NCBI RefSeq assembly: GCF_014805625.2
Contig: NW_023998433.1
Location: 6,055,883-6,119,882, forward strand
Length of the DNA: 64,000 bases
Direction of reading: 5' to 3'
Source: Glossina fuscipes
Lineage: Eukaryota; Arthropoda; Insecta; Diptera; Glossinidae
How positions within the stretch are numbered: position 1 is the stretch's first letter; each line of letters starts with the position of its first letter. A program made the translations under genes and the position numbers. The notes beneath the pieces are model-generated. The model worked only from the letters and a program-made list of their open reading frames with translations. It was not told the DNA's origin and did no database searches. Below, in pieces: positions 12,501 to 24,830 of the stretch.

Positions 12501-13849
12501 GAAAAAGGGAAAACAATGCAACAACAGAAGCATGAGATATGAAAGCAATGAATAAGAAATAAATAATTCTGAGAGCGCACAATATAGCAACAATGTGGAC
12601 AACAAGTGACAAAGAACATTTCATCAGCAAAAATAAATATTGGCACGAAACGCACAAGTATGAGAACTCTGCATACGTGCACTCGTACGTGTATATGCGT
12701 CCATAGCAGCCAGCTAGCCAGACCGTAGCCAGCCGTAGTATTGGCGCTTGCAAGCTCCAAAGCTCAATCACAATCATAATATAATCGCTAAGAAAAGAAT
12801 AAATTCACAAAGTTGACTTACAAATGCAATGATTTAAACATTTGTAGCATAACACCAACAACAACAATAAAAGCAGCAACAATTGCAAGTTACCTAAATT
12901 GGTAGGCAAGTAAACGCCAAACAAACATTGCTTCAGAATTATTGAAAGAAAACAAGCAGCAACTATAACCAAAAAAAAACATTAACTCCGTCGCAAAGTA
13001 GGGGCTGGCAAACAGGCCAAGACTTATGGGTTGACTGTATGGCATGCATTTGAGAAATGTCAATGCGAATTTCCATCACATGCTACAAAGCGTTCAGACA
13101 TGATGCCCTTCCATCCGCATGTGAACACATGCCTATGGACACAAACATATATATATATATTTATATATATACATGGACGACCGTGAGCATTCATAAGCAT
13201 AACAAAAATAATTTTCCATATTCGTGTGATATAAATCGATCGTATTCTCACTCTCATGCTGGCATATGGCATGCCGTACACATGCACAAACGCGTTTATA
13301 TATAAGTAACTACAAAGAGAAAGAAAAAAAGAAGAGGCACTAATGTCATTGTTCATTGTTATTATCATTGTTATTGTTGTTCTTATTTTTATTGTCGCTG
13401 TTGCTTCTTGTCTATGCTTTTGTTGTTGCTATTATTGTTATTTTTAATGAAGTAGACAAGAAACACAGATTTTATGTTTTGCACCATATTCTAAGTTTAC
13501 TATTCAGTTACGTGTATTTTAAAGTGCATCATCTCGCATTGGATTTCATCATTGCCGTCATCATTTCATTTAAACTCCTTAAATCTCAGCATCTCTCTAC
13601 ATTCGCTTGTTCATGTTCATATATTGGGATCCTACTTAATATTCCGTTCAGGTGCTTGTCAAAATATGCATGATGGAATTATGACAGATCATCATTATAT
13701 GCAATGATATATGATGAGCAATACCATTGCAAACAGTAGTAGTCGTAGCAATAATGCCGTGCCAATGCCAGCAACCGTAACAGTAATAGACTGAAAGGTT
13801 CGTTACTTCTTTTCCTTGTTATTCTTTTTCGTCTCTGTCTTTTTCTTTT

Positions 13850-13852
<3 letters not shown>

Positions 13853-13884
<32 letters not shown>
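13853..13884. repeat. (ATT)n microsatellite
   Basis: About ten uninterrupted ATT units. Read on the minus strand they create an Asn run inside a spurious 98-codon frame at 13679-13975. Confidence 0.95.
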
Positions 13885-13886
<2 letters not shown>

Positions 13887-14050
13887 TTATTTATTTCACT
13901 CTTGACACAAGTTATGACAATAGCGTTGATGTCGTCGCTGAACTTGACGACATTGATGATGTGCTTGACAAACAACTCACAAATATTTAATGAATTGATG
14001 TTTTACGTATGTTCGTAAAGATTGTGGCATTTGTAGTTAAAGGATATTTT

Positions 14051-17000
14051 TTATATATATTTATATCTTTATTTTTCCTCTCCCTTTGAGTGATAAATTA
14101 GCGATAAATATGGTTTGGTTGCTGGCATTTTTCATTTGCGGTTATTCTTATTATTATTATCGTTAATATATATTTCGTCTTTTTGTGTGTAGAGCGAATT
14201 TTTCCAATTTGTTTTTTGTACAGTTAAAATTCACTCGTCACTTAAGCTAAAGAAATGCAATAAGCTATCGCGCTTTCGAAAATAACTTATGAGCATCAGG
14301 GGACAAGCAATATAACAGAAGTATTATCTTTTAACTGTTTCATAATCAAACAATTAATTCCGCAGTGTAGTCTTGTTTTTCAATAACAAATTCGAAAATC
14401 ATCCTCAACGCTATTTAAATAATTGTGATAAATGATTCGATAATTATTAGAAAAATTGCGAACATCGGAAAGTGAATCTATTTAATGAAATCTTACAAGA
14501 CGAATTTGTTTAAGTAACGATGCAGGTGATGATTCCTTCTTTGATATCTATGAGTTTGCGACTGAGACCAATTTACTCTTCATCACAGTCATAGGGAAAT
14601 GATTATAGTTTAGATGCCTTTCAACGACGTGAATTGGTTTCGCATGCAATGCGTGAAGGACGTTTCAAAGTTCTAAAAATTCTAAAGCACATCTAATGAA
14701 CATATAGTCAAGTAGGCAAAGGATCGCGATTAACAACTCAATGGTCGCGGGCTGAAATTTCAAGTGCGGTAGAATTTTCAACACGCCCGTGTCTATGATC
14801 TAATTTATCCGGCAGTCTTCAAGTCCAAAATATAAAGAGAATAAATAAATAAATTATAAAAATTAAGTGTATACTAAACTTACAAGATTGAATGAAATCC
14901 CCCAATGTGCGTTCTATACAGGTCATTAGAATTTGCGGAATTGCGGGAAAATATTTGATTGATTTCTCAATACTAAGTGTGTGATTATGTAATTAAAAAT
15001 TTGCCTTGAATGATATATTACAATTTTTTTTTTAAGTAATATTTGTAATAAATAGGAACAACAACAAAAATTTTAATTATAATTTTGTTCGTTCATATGT
15101 ATGTATGTTAGTATGTAGGTATATATTTAGGCATTTGGGTAAGTATGTGTGCGTATATGTATGTATGTGTTTATATGTACTAATATATTGTATGCATTAA
15201 TTGTCAATAAAGTGCACGTAACACGAAACTAATGCCATTTGGGTTATTATTATAAACTCTTTTAACGGATTTTGTGCAATATTCCAATTTTTCGTGAGGC
15301 GAATATAGTCTTCATAGCATATAAAATATTTGAACCATAGATAAAAAATCTCGTCCATTGTAATACATTTTAATATATAATTTTAAACATTCAGTTCTTT
15401 TGAAAAAAATAAAATAAATAAATGAATAAAATCAAAATCAACGCATATCTGGCAGCATTCGCCAATAAAACCTTTCAAAATTAAAGTGAAACTTGCATAT
15501 GTGCGCGGAAGCCTGTAAACTTTGCTTGGAGACCCCAGCGAACACACAAGTAAATGCAACGAAATATCTTTATTTTCATGACTATTAGCAGTGCTTAGTG
15601 CAGTAGTAGTTGTTGTCAATAAGCTATTATTTTCATTAAAGTTGACATTGTCTTAGGTATCTAGACTTAAGATAATTAATTGATTTGTAGCTGGGACTAC
15701 ATTTTATGTTAAATCAATTTCATTTTTATTATCAATAACGTGCAAAGACTTTGCAGCCCATAGAAGCCAATATTAAATTCGATTTACGAATCGCATAATG
15801 ACGTAGGCGGGCCGCACTTTTTATATAGAAATAGTCCGATAATGAGAATGAATTCTCGTTATATATCATTAGATCTGAACGACTTGAAAAGCTCCGGCTT
15901 ATATTTCGATTGGCTTAGTTTTATGTAACTCAATATTGCAGTATTGATCTTATAAATCTCATGTTCAGTCTTTCCGTGCTCCAAGCTTTCGATCGAGCTT
16001 TCTGGACAACCATTTAATAAAGCCTATCAAAAATTTAACTTTATACATAATGAGCTCTAAGAGCAAGAATCTACATTTCCAAATTTCTGTGAATTAACAA
16101 AGTGCTCCGTTGAAAACGCTTTGCTCCTTGAGAACATAAGCCATTAATGCCATAAGCATATATGAGCACAATGTAACCAAATTATCTAATAACCACATTC
16201 TCGCATTATAACCATTTACTAGATTCAATAGAAATCGCTAATAACAGTTTAGTTATGGAAGCGAATTGTTAAGTCGCGAAACACACACACAAACACAAAC
16301 GAAAACAAGCTTCGAGAGTCGTGAAATCTCATGTTAAAATACGTATGCAGATTAGAGTGACGCAGATAGGAGTGTGATTTTAAGTTAAGTGAAGAGAATA
16401 ATTTAAAATTGTCAGCGTACATTAATGTAGTATATTGCTCGACTTAATCGCTGATGGGGAATCATTGATGTGCAGGAGGTTAGCTTCAGTGACTGCCTTA
16501 AGGATTTTAAAATGTGAGATCTTTTATAATATGTAAGACCAACTCGCTAAGGCCTAATTGATTCGTACTCAAATTATTGCCGCTACTACATGGGCTACAA
16601 CCTCCATAGAATTGATGTAGCTTGACGTATTTGCGCCCTTTACAATTTATGTTTCGTTTATATATTTTCGAAATTAGATTTTAGTTCTCGGCGATGTTCG
16701 AAAAAATTCATTTTCCAGTAAAAATAAAGAAATAAACGAGTTTATCGTATAACTTGAACGATTTGCATGGTCATTGACGTGTATAAAAAATTGAATTTCA
16801 CTTTTACACTATTTTCTACATTTATGCTATTATGCTATGATCGGCTTTTGTTTACAGTTGCCTATTAAGTATTAATGTGAAAATATAATAATATAATTAA
16901 ATGTTAATTTAATTAATATATTTATTTATTAAGTAATCAATAAATTGCAACTTGCATTGATAAATTGATTGATTCATTAATTAACTAAAACAAAAAATAT

Positions 17001-18640
17001 TTAAATATAACTCTAGTACTTTTTCTTTAATTAAAATATCGATATAATTACCAGTTTCCCTGTTATTTACCGAATGATATGCTCTGATCTAATTTACTAA
17101 AATGTAGCTAGTTTTTAAATGAAAGTTTAAACATAGAAATATTGAGGAATAAATTCGAGCGCTTGTGATCAATGATCATTTGAAACTCCGCATTACTTCG
17201 ACCAGGTGCTATTTCTCAAATGTCTTTACCTAAAGTCGTAACTTTCAGGAGTTTCTTGACTTCTTTGTTCGTTTTTCTTTCCTTTCTTTTTCTTTTGTTT
17301 TTATTAATTTTAGAAGGAAATCGCTTGCAATAACTAAAATTTGATTAACATTTTGTAAATGATTTAAACCAGAGAACAGAAGAATACTTGTATACTTTTT
17401 GCGCTGAATATTGTTAATAACTCATAAGTCGAGTTATATAATCTATGAGACGATGTTGGATTAAACGTAAAAATTACAAATTATATTTTTATATAATTTA
17501 GCAGCACTTCAATCAATTATTGTATTTCAAACGCATAAGATTTTTATATAACTATGAGGAAAACGCCGCGCTTGATATTTAATGCTGACATGAGAATTTT
17601 TAATTAAAAAGCATTTAAAATTAAATTTCTGAACTCTAAATTTCAATCTCTGTAAAAGCTTAGCTGAGTAAGTAGGATATGCGCCTAGCAAGTGAGTTCT
17701 TGCCGTCACCATGTTACTTAATACATACACAAAAGCGAACATCACCTCAGTGATTGGGTGTCATATAAAAGAATTATATATATAGTACTAAAGCCTTAGT
17801 TTAAGAAAAACAAAGAAATTACTCGTTTTTTTTTTCTTTCTGATCAAAGTCGGTCAACATGCAGGCGATTGTTAATCTTTGACTAATGTGAGTGATGAGA
17901 AAAGATGCAAAGACATATTTGTTTTTTTTACTAAAGTTTTGAAGCGTCATACGTAGTTGAACGTGGTTTTATCAAACAGACGGCCAGATATATATGTTTA
18001 GGTCTTTTCTTTAGTATGGACACTTTATGGTGTTTCCCACGTTCTTTTTCTTTGTATTTCAAATGTACAATGTCTCTAATACATTTGCCACAAGTGAGAA
18101 ATCAATGTTAGACATAAGATAAATCTCATATATTCTTAAACTCGTAAGAATTGGTAACAATAAGTAAGAGATATATCAATCCTTGAACATATTTTGGACA
18201 CCCTAAAACTCTAGCAAACGTATAAAAACTCCAGTACTAAAGATGTTCAGTATTTGTAGTAAAATTTTAGATATATCTCCTATCACTTATTTTACCGTGT
18301 TCTAGCAATCTTATTCTTTAATTGGCCGTCTAATACAATTGTGCAATTGATTTTGACGATTTTGTACCTGCGGTTGACGAGGAAGAGAACGTTGTTCACC
18401 ACTGAAGACGCGAATCTAGAATATTCACTGCACCTGTGATTGTCTAAATTTTTAATACGAATAGTTACGGTTATAATCTTACCAAATACATCAAATCTCA
18501 TTCTTAAAGCTGGTTAGTAAATTGAACTAAGAAAGATTAATAGATTGTTGTTTTGCAATTTCGTTCACCAAAATTCGAAAAATGCTTATTAAAAATTGGA
18601 CGAAAAATTTATCAACTAACCGAAGTGAACATAACCCACC
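14051..18640. other. AT-rich noncoding stretch
   Basis: Holds an imperfect (TATG)n tract at about 15096-15180 and a near-palindrome around GAGAATGAATTCTC at 15843-15856. Frames at 15383-15619, 17527-17745 and 18292-18501 (all minus) show no recognisable domain. Confidence 0.5.
15096..15180. repeat. Imperfect (TATG)n microsatellite
   Basis: Tetranucleotide ATGT units interrupted by TTAG and GGTA variants. Confidence 0.8.
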
Positions 18641-18649
18641 AAAATAACG

Positions 18650-18750
18650 CTGGCGTAAATTTAGCCCACTATACGTAGCCCACATTTCTGTTTTTTCTAA
18701 AAGGTGGGCTAACTTCTACCTTGGTCGCGCCTCTACTAAGGTAATTGATA
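18650..18750 (+). repeat. Left outer inverted arm of the foldback element
   Basis: Pairs with 19309-19410 on the opposite strand. Shared landmarks include TTAGCCCACTATA next to the terminus, TTTTCTAAAAGGTG in the middle and CGCGCCTCTACT near the inner end. Confidence 0.85.
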
Positions 18751-19308
18751 TACAATATACAGAGTGTGTTGCAAAAAATTTCAATGAAGTTGTTCAAGTG
18801 CAGTTTTTGATATCTTTTAAACGACGCTAAAACCTATCAGAAATATCTAATTGGATTACTATCTGTATCCGAAGATGGCCTCCCCATATAGGTAAGACAC
18901 AAAATTAATTGTAAGCGTAGAGATGGGCCCGTCTTCGCTTTTTTCATAATTTTTAGGGCTTACGCATAGTAATCGAATTGATATTAATATTTGAGGCTAT
19001 TTCGGCAGTGATGGTACCTAGACATAATAATGAAGTTGGGAGTTTCTGATACGTTTAATCCTTATTTAAAGCAGATCACAAAACTGCACTTGAACAATTT
19101 TGTTCAAATTTTTTATATTACACTTTGTTTATCGCAAATATTTAACAGTTTTATACATATACTATTTGGTGAATAGTAACAATGAATTTTTTTTAATTTT
19201 TTATAACATCAAGAATGATTTCTTTTTTTATTTATGCTGCTGTTTTTTATGCTCAGTTCCTATATTAGTTTTTCTCATCATTTTGCTATTCTTTCAATAT
19301 CGTTCAAT

Positions 19309-19410
19309 TATCAATTCCCTAAGTAGAGGCGCGAACCAATCGAGAAGATGGCTCACCTTTTAGAAAAGATAAAAATATGGGTTACATATAGTGGGCTAAT
19401 TTCACGCCAG
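19309..19410 (-). repeat. Right outer inverted arm of the foldback element
   Basis: Reverse complement of the left arm with scattered substitutions and one single-base length difference near the GGTCGCGCC / GGTTCGCGCC position. Confidence 0.85.
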
Positions 19411-22397
19411 TATAAACTTCATATATTATACTATATATTATATTAGAGTTTTTTAATCTAATGAAAGAAAAGGAAAAACTTAACTGCTAAGAAGAGTTGT
19501 ACTTGCCTTAAAATAGATCGTCGTCAATTCTTGTCAAGTAAATATATATAGTGTATAAAACTTGCAAGGTATTTGTGTTATCCGAAGACATGAGCGATCA
19601 CTATTTAAGACCACTTGATCTCTAAAATCATGGGCTTAGTAAATCTCAGTTAATCAAATATGACATCTAACTTGATATGTGGCTACTAATAAAACTTTTT
19701 GATTTTAATTTTCAAATCGCAGAATTATTGTAACAAATGATAAATATGTGAACATAGTACATAGAACAGAGCTACATCGATCCCGCGCCTTGCGCTGAAC
19801 AAGCCTAAATATACCTATATGTACTTTAAAGCGTCTCTGAGGAATAGTTTTACTTGAGATAACCGAAACAAATAAATCTAAATCTATTTATATACTTAAT
19901 AATTATTACGTATAAAGTTAACATATTATCAACAAAATATAAATCTGTCAGGTCACCAAAGATATACAAATTTGACCGTATCCGACAGAACCGACTACAA
20001 TTTCACAATTTCGATATATTTGCTTGTTTTTTCGTTATCTACCTGATTTGCCGACGGATATCCACAGTCAATTTGATAGCTGGCCATATTTATACGTATA
20101 TATATATGTATATATGTAAGTATATATATACATACTTATATGCATATATATATATATATATATGTATTTTTTTTAATTTCATTAATTTAATTAAATTTCT
20201 TAAGTAAATATTAAAACACAACAGCTTGCATATTGCACAATTATCGATTTTTTAAATTATTTTATTTATTTATTTTATTTTATTAATATTTTAATTAACT
20301 CATTTAATTTTCGATATGAAATTTTGAACAAGTAACAAAATACTTTGTTAGTTTTAATCAAAGTCTTTCTAGGTTTATTTCGTTTAAAATCTTTGCCATT
20401 TTAAAAAAAGTGTCAACACTCGTGACATCAGTTCAAAGAAAGCAACTTAAGCACAACCGTGGATATTGAGTGAATTTAAATGACACCACCACTTCACGGT
20501 AACAACAAACTGGTCATTCTCTAAAAGTGCATGTTACGGATACTGACAAAAAACAAAAAAAAAATTATTGAGCAAATAAATAAATGGAAAAACACAAAGA
20601 ATAATATTTAAAGCGCCAGGTAGTTAAGCGTGGTGTAATTTTCTTTTTTTAATTTATTTATTTGATCTCTGAACTTTCTTTCATTTACCGACGGTTAAGT
20701 TGAATTTTTTACAGAATTTCTTTTATATGCAATGCTCGTTCTATTTACGCAAAGACAGCCGATGCACATTTTGTTATGTTGAGGATCATCAGGTTTTGTC
20801 TTCGTTTGTGTACAACTTCCGGTATTCTTTTTTTTTGTTGATTTTCCTTTATTGTAATACTTTCGTAATACTTATAAAAGCCAAAAATAAAGAGAAAAAT
20901 ACACAATGATGACGATGCTTTTACGTAAAACTAGCAAAGTTGATATGGATGTAATTCGTATTGGAGGTTTTCCTTCTTTTACTTCTGATTATCACGACGA
21001 CAGACAACAAATACAAACTTGTTTTTTGCGTGCTTACCCTTCGCTTTAACATTCGAGCACAAACTAGTTGTGAACTGTCTGTCGTTTCAGTACTGTTACG
21101 AGGAAGGCTTCACTGCCTCTACATGAAACATGCAATAGAAGAGTAACACCCGATGCACAAACAAGCTAAGCTACTTCGTTCAACACTTAACATGCTCAAA
21201 TGATGTAGGGTGAGACGAGTACAAGCATATGTCTTTTTTATTTTGCATTTTTTTTTTTTCTTGAATATTGACTTGCACTTGCGTGTTAAGCACAACAGCA
21301 ACAACGTAAAATTAATCAACATAAAATACTCAGATATTCTAGACAGTTTATTATAAGCTAAAAAGAGATACCTATACAATATTAATTATTAAAAAACTCG
21401 TTTTCAAAACGTACTTAACGTACTATCAGTGGAAGAATTCCAACTAAGAATAGCTAACTAAAGAAACGCCTTTGAGTTAGTCACTGAAAATGTACAACAG
21501 CGCCGCCACAAGTTAATAACGTAAAATTATTGCATTAACCATTCGTTACTCGCTGCAATGTTATATGATAAGGAATGCAATCAAAGCAAATACTCTGTTT
21601 ACAAATCTCTGCATATTTTGAGTATATTCGTCACTTTTGCGCTCATACTCTTATAGTTAGATTTTCATTTGTTTGCTTGCCTACTACTGCTCTAGCTGCT
21701 ATTGGAATGATTTTCTGTTTTATCGTTTAAAGGGGAAACTACTTTCTTTACTTAATTTTCTTGAATTCTTTTTCAATTTATAGGTTCTGTTTCAACGTTT
21801 GCAGCAAAACGATAACGTATTTTATTTTGGGGGATTTTTCCTTTCACGCCTGTGTACCTAAATATTGCTGAAATCACTTTTAACGGCCTGGTGTGGCTAG
21901 AAATTCGTTTTGCACCAATGTTGTGGTTTGAAGTTTTTCTCTATCGTGTTTTGTTTTCTTCTTTTTTTACTGTTTTCATTTTTTTACTTATTTACTTTTT
22001 TTTTGTTTTTAATAATATTTGCTACGTTCATCAAAAAGGCGTGGTTTATTAGCAAATGTACGAAGCTTTCTGTGTGTATGAGTTTATGTTTGTGTTAACT
22101 TACAATTAATAAAACTATGATATTAATTAAAAAAAAAAAAAGGAAGACTATATAATAAGAATATATTAGAGTAAGATTTCGAAAACTTAATGTTAATATT
22201 ATCGAAAATTTATGTACATATTTTATAAGTGGGTATTGATTTTATTGCAAATATTTCTAAAATCATTTTCATCTTATATCAATTCATGATTTGCAATTTA
22301 TTTTTTAGAACTTATAATAATTTACGCATGTTTTTCCCTTAATTTGTAGGACGAAAAGCTTCTTATATATATTACTATTTTAAATTGCAGGCTAAGA
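19411..22397. other. AT-rich noncoding stretch
   Basis: An imperfectly palindromic TA/TG-rich zone at about 20095-20167 is likely to be unstable or cruciform-prone. Frames at 20700-20909, 20961-21146, 21119-21379 and 21852-22098 are hydrophobic readings of T-rich DNA with no domain. Confidence 0.5.
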
Positions 22398-22417
22398 AAG
22401 TAACGCATGCGTTACTT
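22398..22417. repeat. Perfect 20-bp palindrome
   Basis: AAGTAACGCATGCGTTACTT is its own reverse complement across all 20 positions, centred on GCATGC. The symmetry stops at the next base on each side. It is noticeably GC-richer at the centre than its surroundings. It could be a dimeric protein-binding site or chance. No adjacent gene is visible to support either reading. Confidence 0.85.
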
Positions 22418-23200
22418 ATCGCTTTCATTTAAATTTAATATTTCAATAGGTTGTTGTAATTTATATCCCATAAAAAATTTTAAAAAATCAAAAAAGGCAT
22501 ATACAGGTGGTTTTTTATTTAGGCTTATATATATTCGATTGTACAACTAACTAAGAATCAAAGCTGAGGGAGAAGACCACTGAAAAAGCGGAAAAAAATG
22601 TGTTTTTGCCAATTTTACTTTGAGGGATAGAATAATAATATTCGAAAAAGTTATTTTCTATATATTTTTGCGTATTCAAAAAAAAAAAAAAAATTATAAT
22701 TAAGAAATATTAAAAAATAGCAACACCTGAACTTGAAGTTTTTTGTGTCCCAAGCTGCTTTGTAACACACAGTGTAACAGGCGCAAATTTAAATTAAAAA
22801 ACAAAGGTAGCTTTCAGTTCAGATGTCTAAAGCTAGAGATGAATAGAATTTTTTTGAAATACTTATTGCGGTCTGATTAGTGAGTATTTCAATGAAAAAG
22901 TTCAATTTTTCAATCAAATAAAAATCAATCTTTTGCTAATAACTAGTGTGCATACGAACTCATCAAAAATATTGTACGCAGTTCTTTTTAAAATGTTATT
23001 TTAGAGAAAAAAAGTAAAATTATGGATTTCTAGAAAAACCGATTTAAAATTTTGAAAGATATTATAGACTTGTTTCTTATACGCTGCACTGCTTATGGTA
23101 CACATATTTGTAGTGGGTATGTATGCAACACTCAAAAGGACGTACGAGAGATCAACTCTTTGCCATCACTTTTTGAATCGATTGAAACTCATCTGACAAT
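22418..23200. other. AT-rich noncoding stretch
   Basis: An A run lies near 22679-22693. Nothing else recognised. Confidence 0.5.
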
Positions 23201-23320
23201 CTGTCCGTCTTGTTTTGGTACAGCAGTATGTTTTGACCCAAGGACAAACGCTCTTGAAAATGAGTCGAATCGAACGACTTATTCGGCTGCTTCCCATATA
23301 ACACCTCATTTTGCAAAGTC
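23201..23320 (+). repeat. Dispersed-repeat block shared with about 29695-29752
   Basis: The segment around GTTTTGACCCAAGGACAAACGC, followed by GAAAATGAGTCGAATCGAAC (23228-23277), matches the block near 29709-29755, which reads GTTTTGACTCGAGGACGAATGC and then GAAATGAACTGGATCGGAC, with the same spacing. Both are in the same orientation. The 95-codon frame at 23052-23339 runs through this repeat and is not considered a gene. Only this end of the repeat is clearly shared, so its full extent is unknown. Confidence 0.6.
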
Positions 23321-24300
23321 GTTTTATGAACCCTTGTAAGATAGTCTAGCTTTTGCCCATTATAGAGAATTTAATTGCTTCATTGTAATGCATTTTTTAT
23401 TATTATCTTCTTCATTTTTTATTATATAATGCCCTCACTCTCAATTCCAAAAAAACACATTTTCATATTCAAATATTTCTCCTCATTCTCTTCCCTTGAA
23501 GAGTATTTTACTCTTATTTTATACTTTACATGATGACAAAGAAAACACCACAAATTATATATAATTGCATTTATAATTCATAATTAATATTAAAATTTTC
23601 ATCCTAAACAACCAATTTTTGTCAAAATTATTTAGCGACGATTATAACGTCTTCAGCCTCATATTTACTCAGGAGCTGTTTTGTTGATTTATACTAGAAT
23701 ACTTTGGTTTAAAAATGCTTTCAAATGACCTTGGTAGTTAGTATATTAGAAAAGTTAAAAATCAACAGTTAAAAGACATTGGGCTGTCACTTCCTGGAGG
23801 TGATTGTAGTGATGAAAAGAGCGCCAGAAATTTCTAAGTGAAAGTTCTCTCTCCTAATGATTTTTCCTTTCATACTCTAAAAGGCTTAAAGCATCTGTTA
23901 AATCGATAAAATAAACGCACAAATCCATTGTCAAACCAAATGTTGAAGATATTTCACATAGACTAGAGCATGGCGAGACTCTATTAACGGCTTTTTGAAA
24001 ATGCGTATTTTACTTATAAACTTGTTTAGGCGCAGTAAGGCCTGATTTGTGAAGAATGCTTCCCTTAACCTAAAGTAACAGCCCCTTAGTTTTCCTTTAT
24101 CTCAGCTTAAGTAAGAGATAAATTGACTTATATTTTTTCTGTAAAACGTATTAACCTTAGTTTTGCATATGCAATTGTTGTGCTTGACTCTCTTAAATGT
24201 GTTTTTTCTTATTAAGTCCAATGCTCTTAGTTTTATTTAAATACGGTTTTTCCAAAAATTCTTTTGGGATCGTTAATAATTTTATCAATATTATGGATTG
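23321..24300. other. AT-rich noncoding stretch
   Basis: No open frame of note and no recognisable repeat between the dispersed-repeat block and the minisatellite. Confidence 0.5.
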
Positions 24301-24830
24301 CAACATTTAACTGCATTAACCCTAATGCATTCAATGGCATTCAACTGATTTAGCGTTAATTCATATAGTTAATCTGGCATTAAAGCACGCAATTGAATTG
24401 GAAATTAGTGCATCCAATTAAAGGAGCATTAATGCATTCAATTTAATTTGGAATCATTCGATTCAATTAAATTAGCATTAATGCATTTAGTTAGTTTGGC
24501 GTTAAGGCATTCAAATGAATTTGAAGTTAACGCATTCAAATAAACTAGCACTAACGTATTAAATTAAATTAACATTGAATTGATTTAGCATTAAGGCACC
24601 CAATTGTATTCAAAACTAATGCATTCAATTAAATTAGCATTAACGCTTTTAATTGAGGTGGGAACTAAAGGACTCAATTAAATTGGCATTAATATATTTT
24701 ATTGATTGAGCATTAAGGTATTCAAGTGAACCAATCAATATATTCAATTAAACTAATGTTTTAACACATTTAATTTTATTGGGAATTAATACATATAATT
24801 GATACGGCATTAATTTATTTACTTTAAATG
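24301..24830. repeat. Diverged minisatellite of TAAT-rich units
   Basis: About 530 bp consists of degenerate tandem units approximating GCATTAATGCATTCAATT plus AAATTA, spaced roughly 22-27 bp. Clear units include those near 24431, 24475, 24501, 24526, 24617 and 24636. Variants replace GCATTAA with GCGTTAA, AGTTAAC or GCACTAA. Units have diverged by substitution and small length changes, so the array is old. Every unit carries ATTAA/TAAT cores, and many carry the AATGCATT palindrome. No coding frame runs through it. Confidence 0.85.

Larger units (their letters stand above)
11701..14050. other. Simple-sequence-rich noncoding domain
   Basis: The plus strand is dominated by imperfect CAA, CAG, CCA and ACA-type simple sequence (for example 11820-12010 and 12850-12970), with no transposon recognised. 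This style is common around regulatory DNA of fly developmental genes, but that link is inference. Long minus-strand frames here (12367-12777, 12404-12760, 13679-13975) are antisense readings of A-rich or ATT repeats, giving runs of Phe or Asn, and are rejected as genes. Confidence 0.55.
18650..19410. mobile_element. Foldback/MITE-type element with long inverted termini
   Basis: The 761-bp segment begins CTGGCG and ends CGCCAG. The outer arms 18650-18750 and 19309-19410 are reverse complements over about 100 bp at roughly four-fifths identity by eye. The pairing resumes inside: 18790-18807 and 19080-19097 are a perfect 18-nt inverted pair, embedded in longer similarity. The right arm carries about 190 bp more than the left between the two paired zones, so one side has gained or lost sequence. 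There is no transposase. The frame at 19100-19363 is an A/T-derived Phe/Tyr/Leu-rich reading. I could not identify a clear target-site duplication (left flank ATAACG, right flank TATAAAC). A partial second copy lies at about 1440-1795, which supports a dispersed family. The superfamily is not determined. Confidence 0.8.

Noticed and set aside
12367..12777. Minus-strand frames of 136, 118 and 92 codons
   Set aside because: Several phases are open at once because the plus strand is A-rich. The translations are Phe runs opposite a 24-nt poly-A tract.
18769..18900. Foldback element as the relic of a transposase gene
   Set aside because: No transposase motif in any frame. The sequence is explained by inverted arms plus an A/T-rich spacer.
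20095..20167. TA/TG palindromic zone as a replication origin or hairpin gene
   Set aside because: Low-complexity A/T sequence pairs with itself by chance, and no other supporting signal is present.
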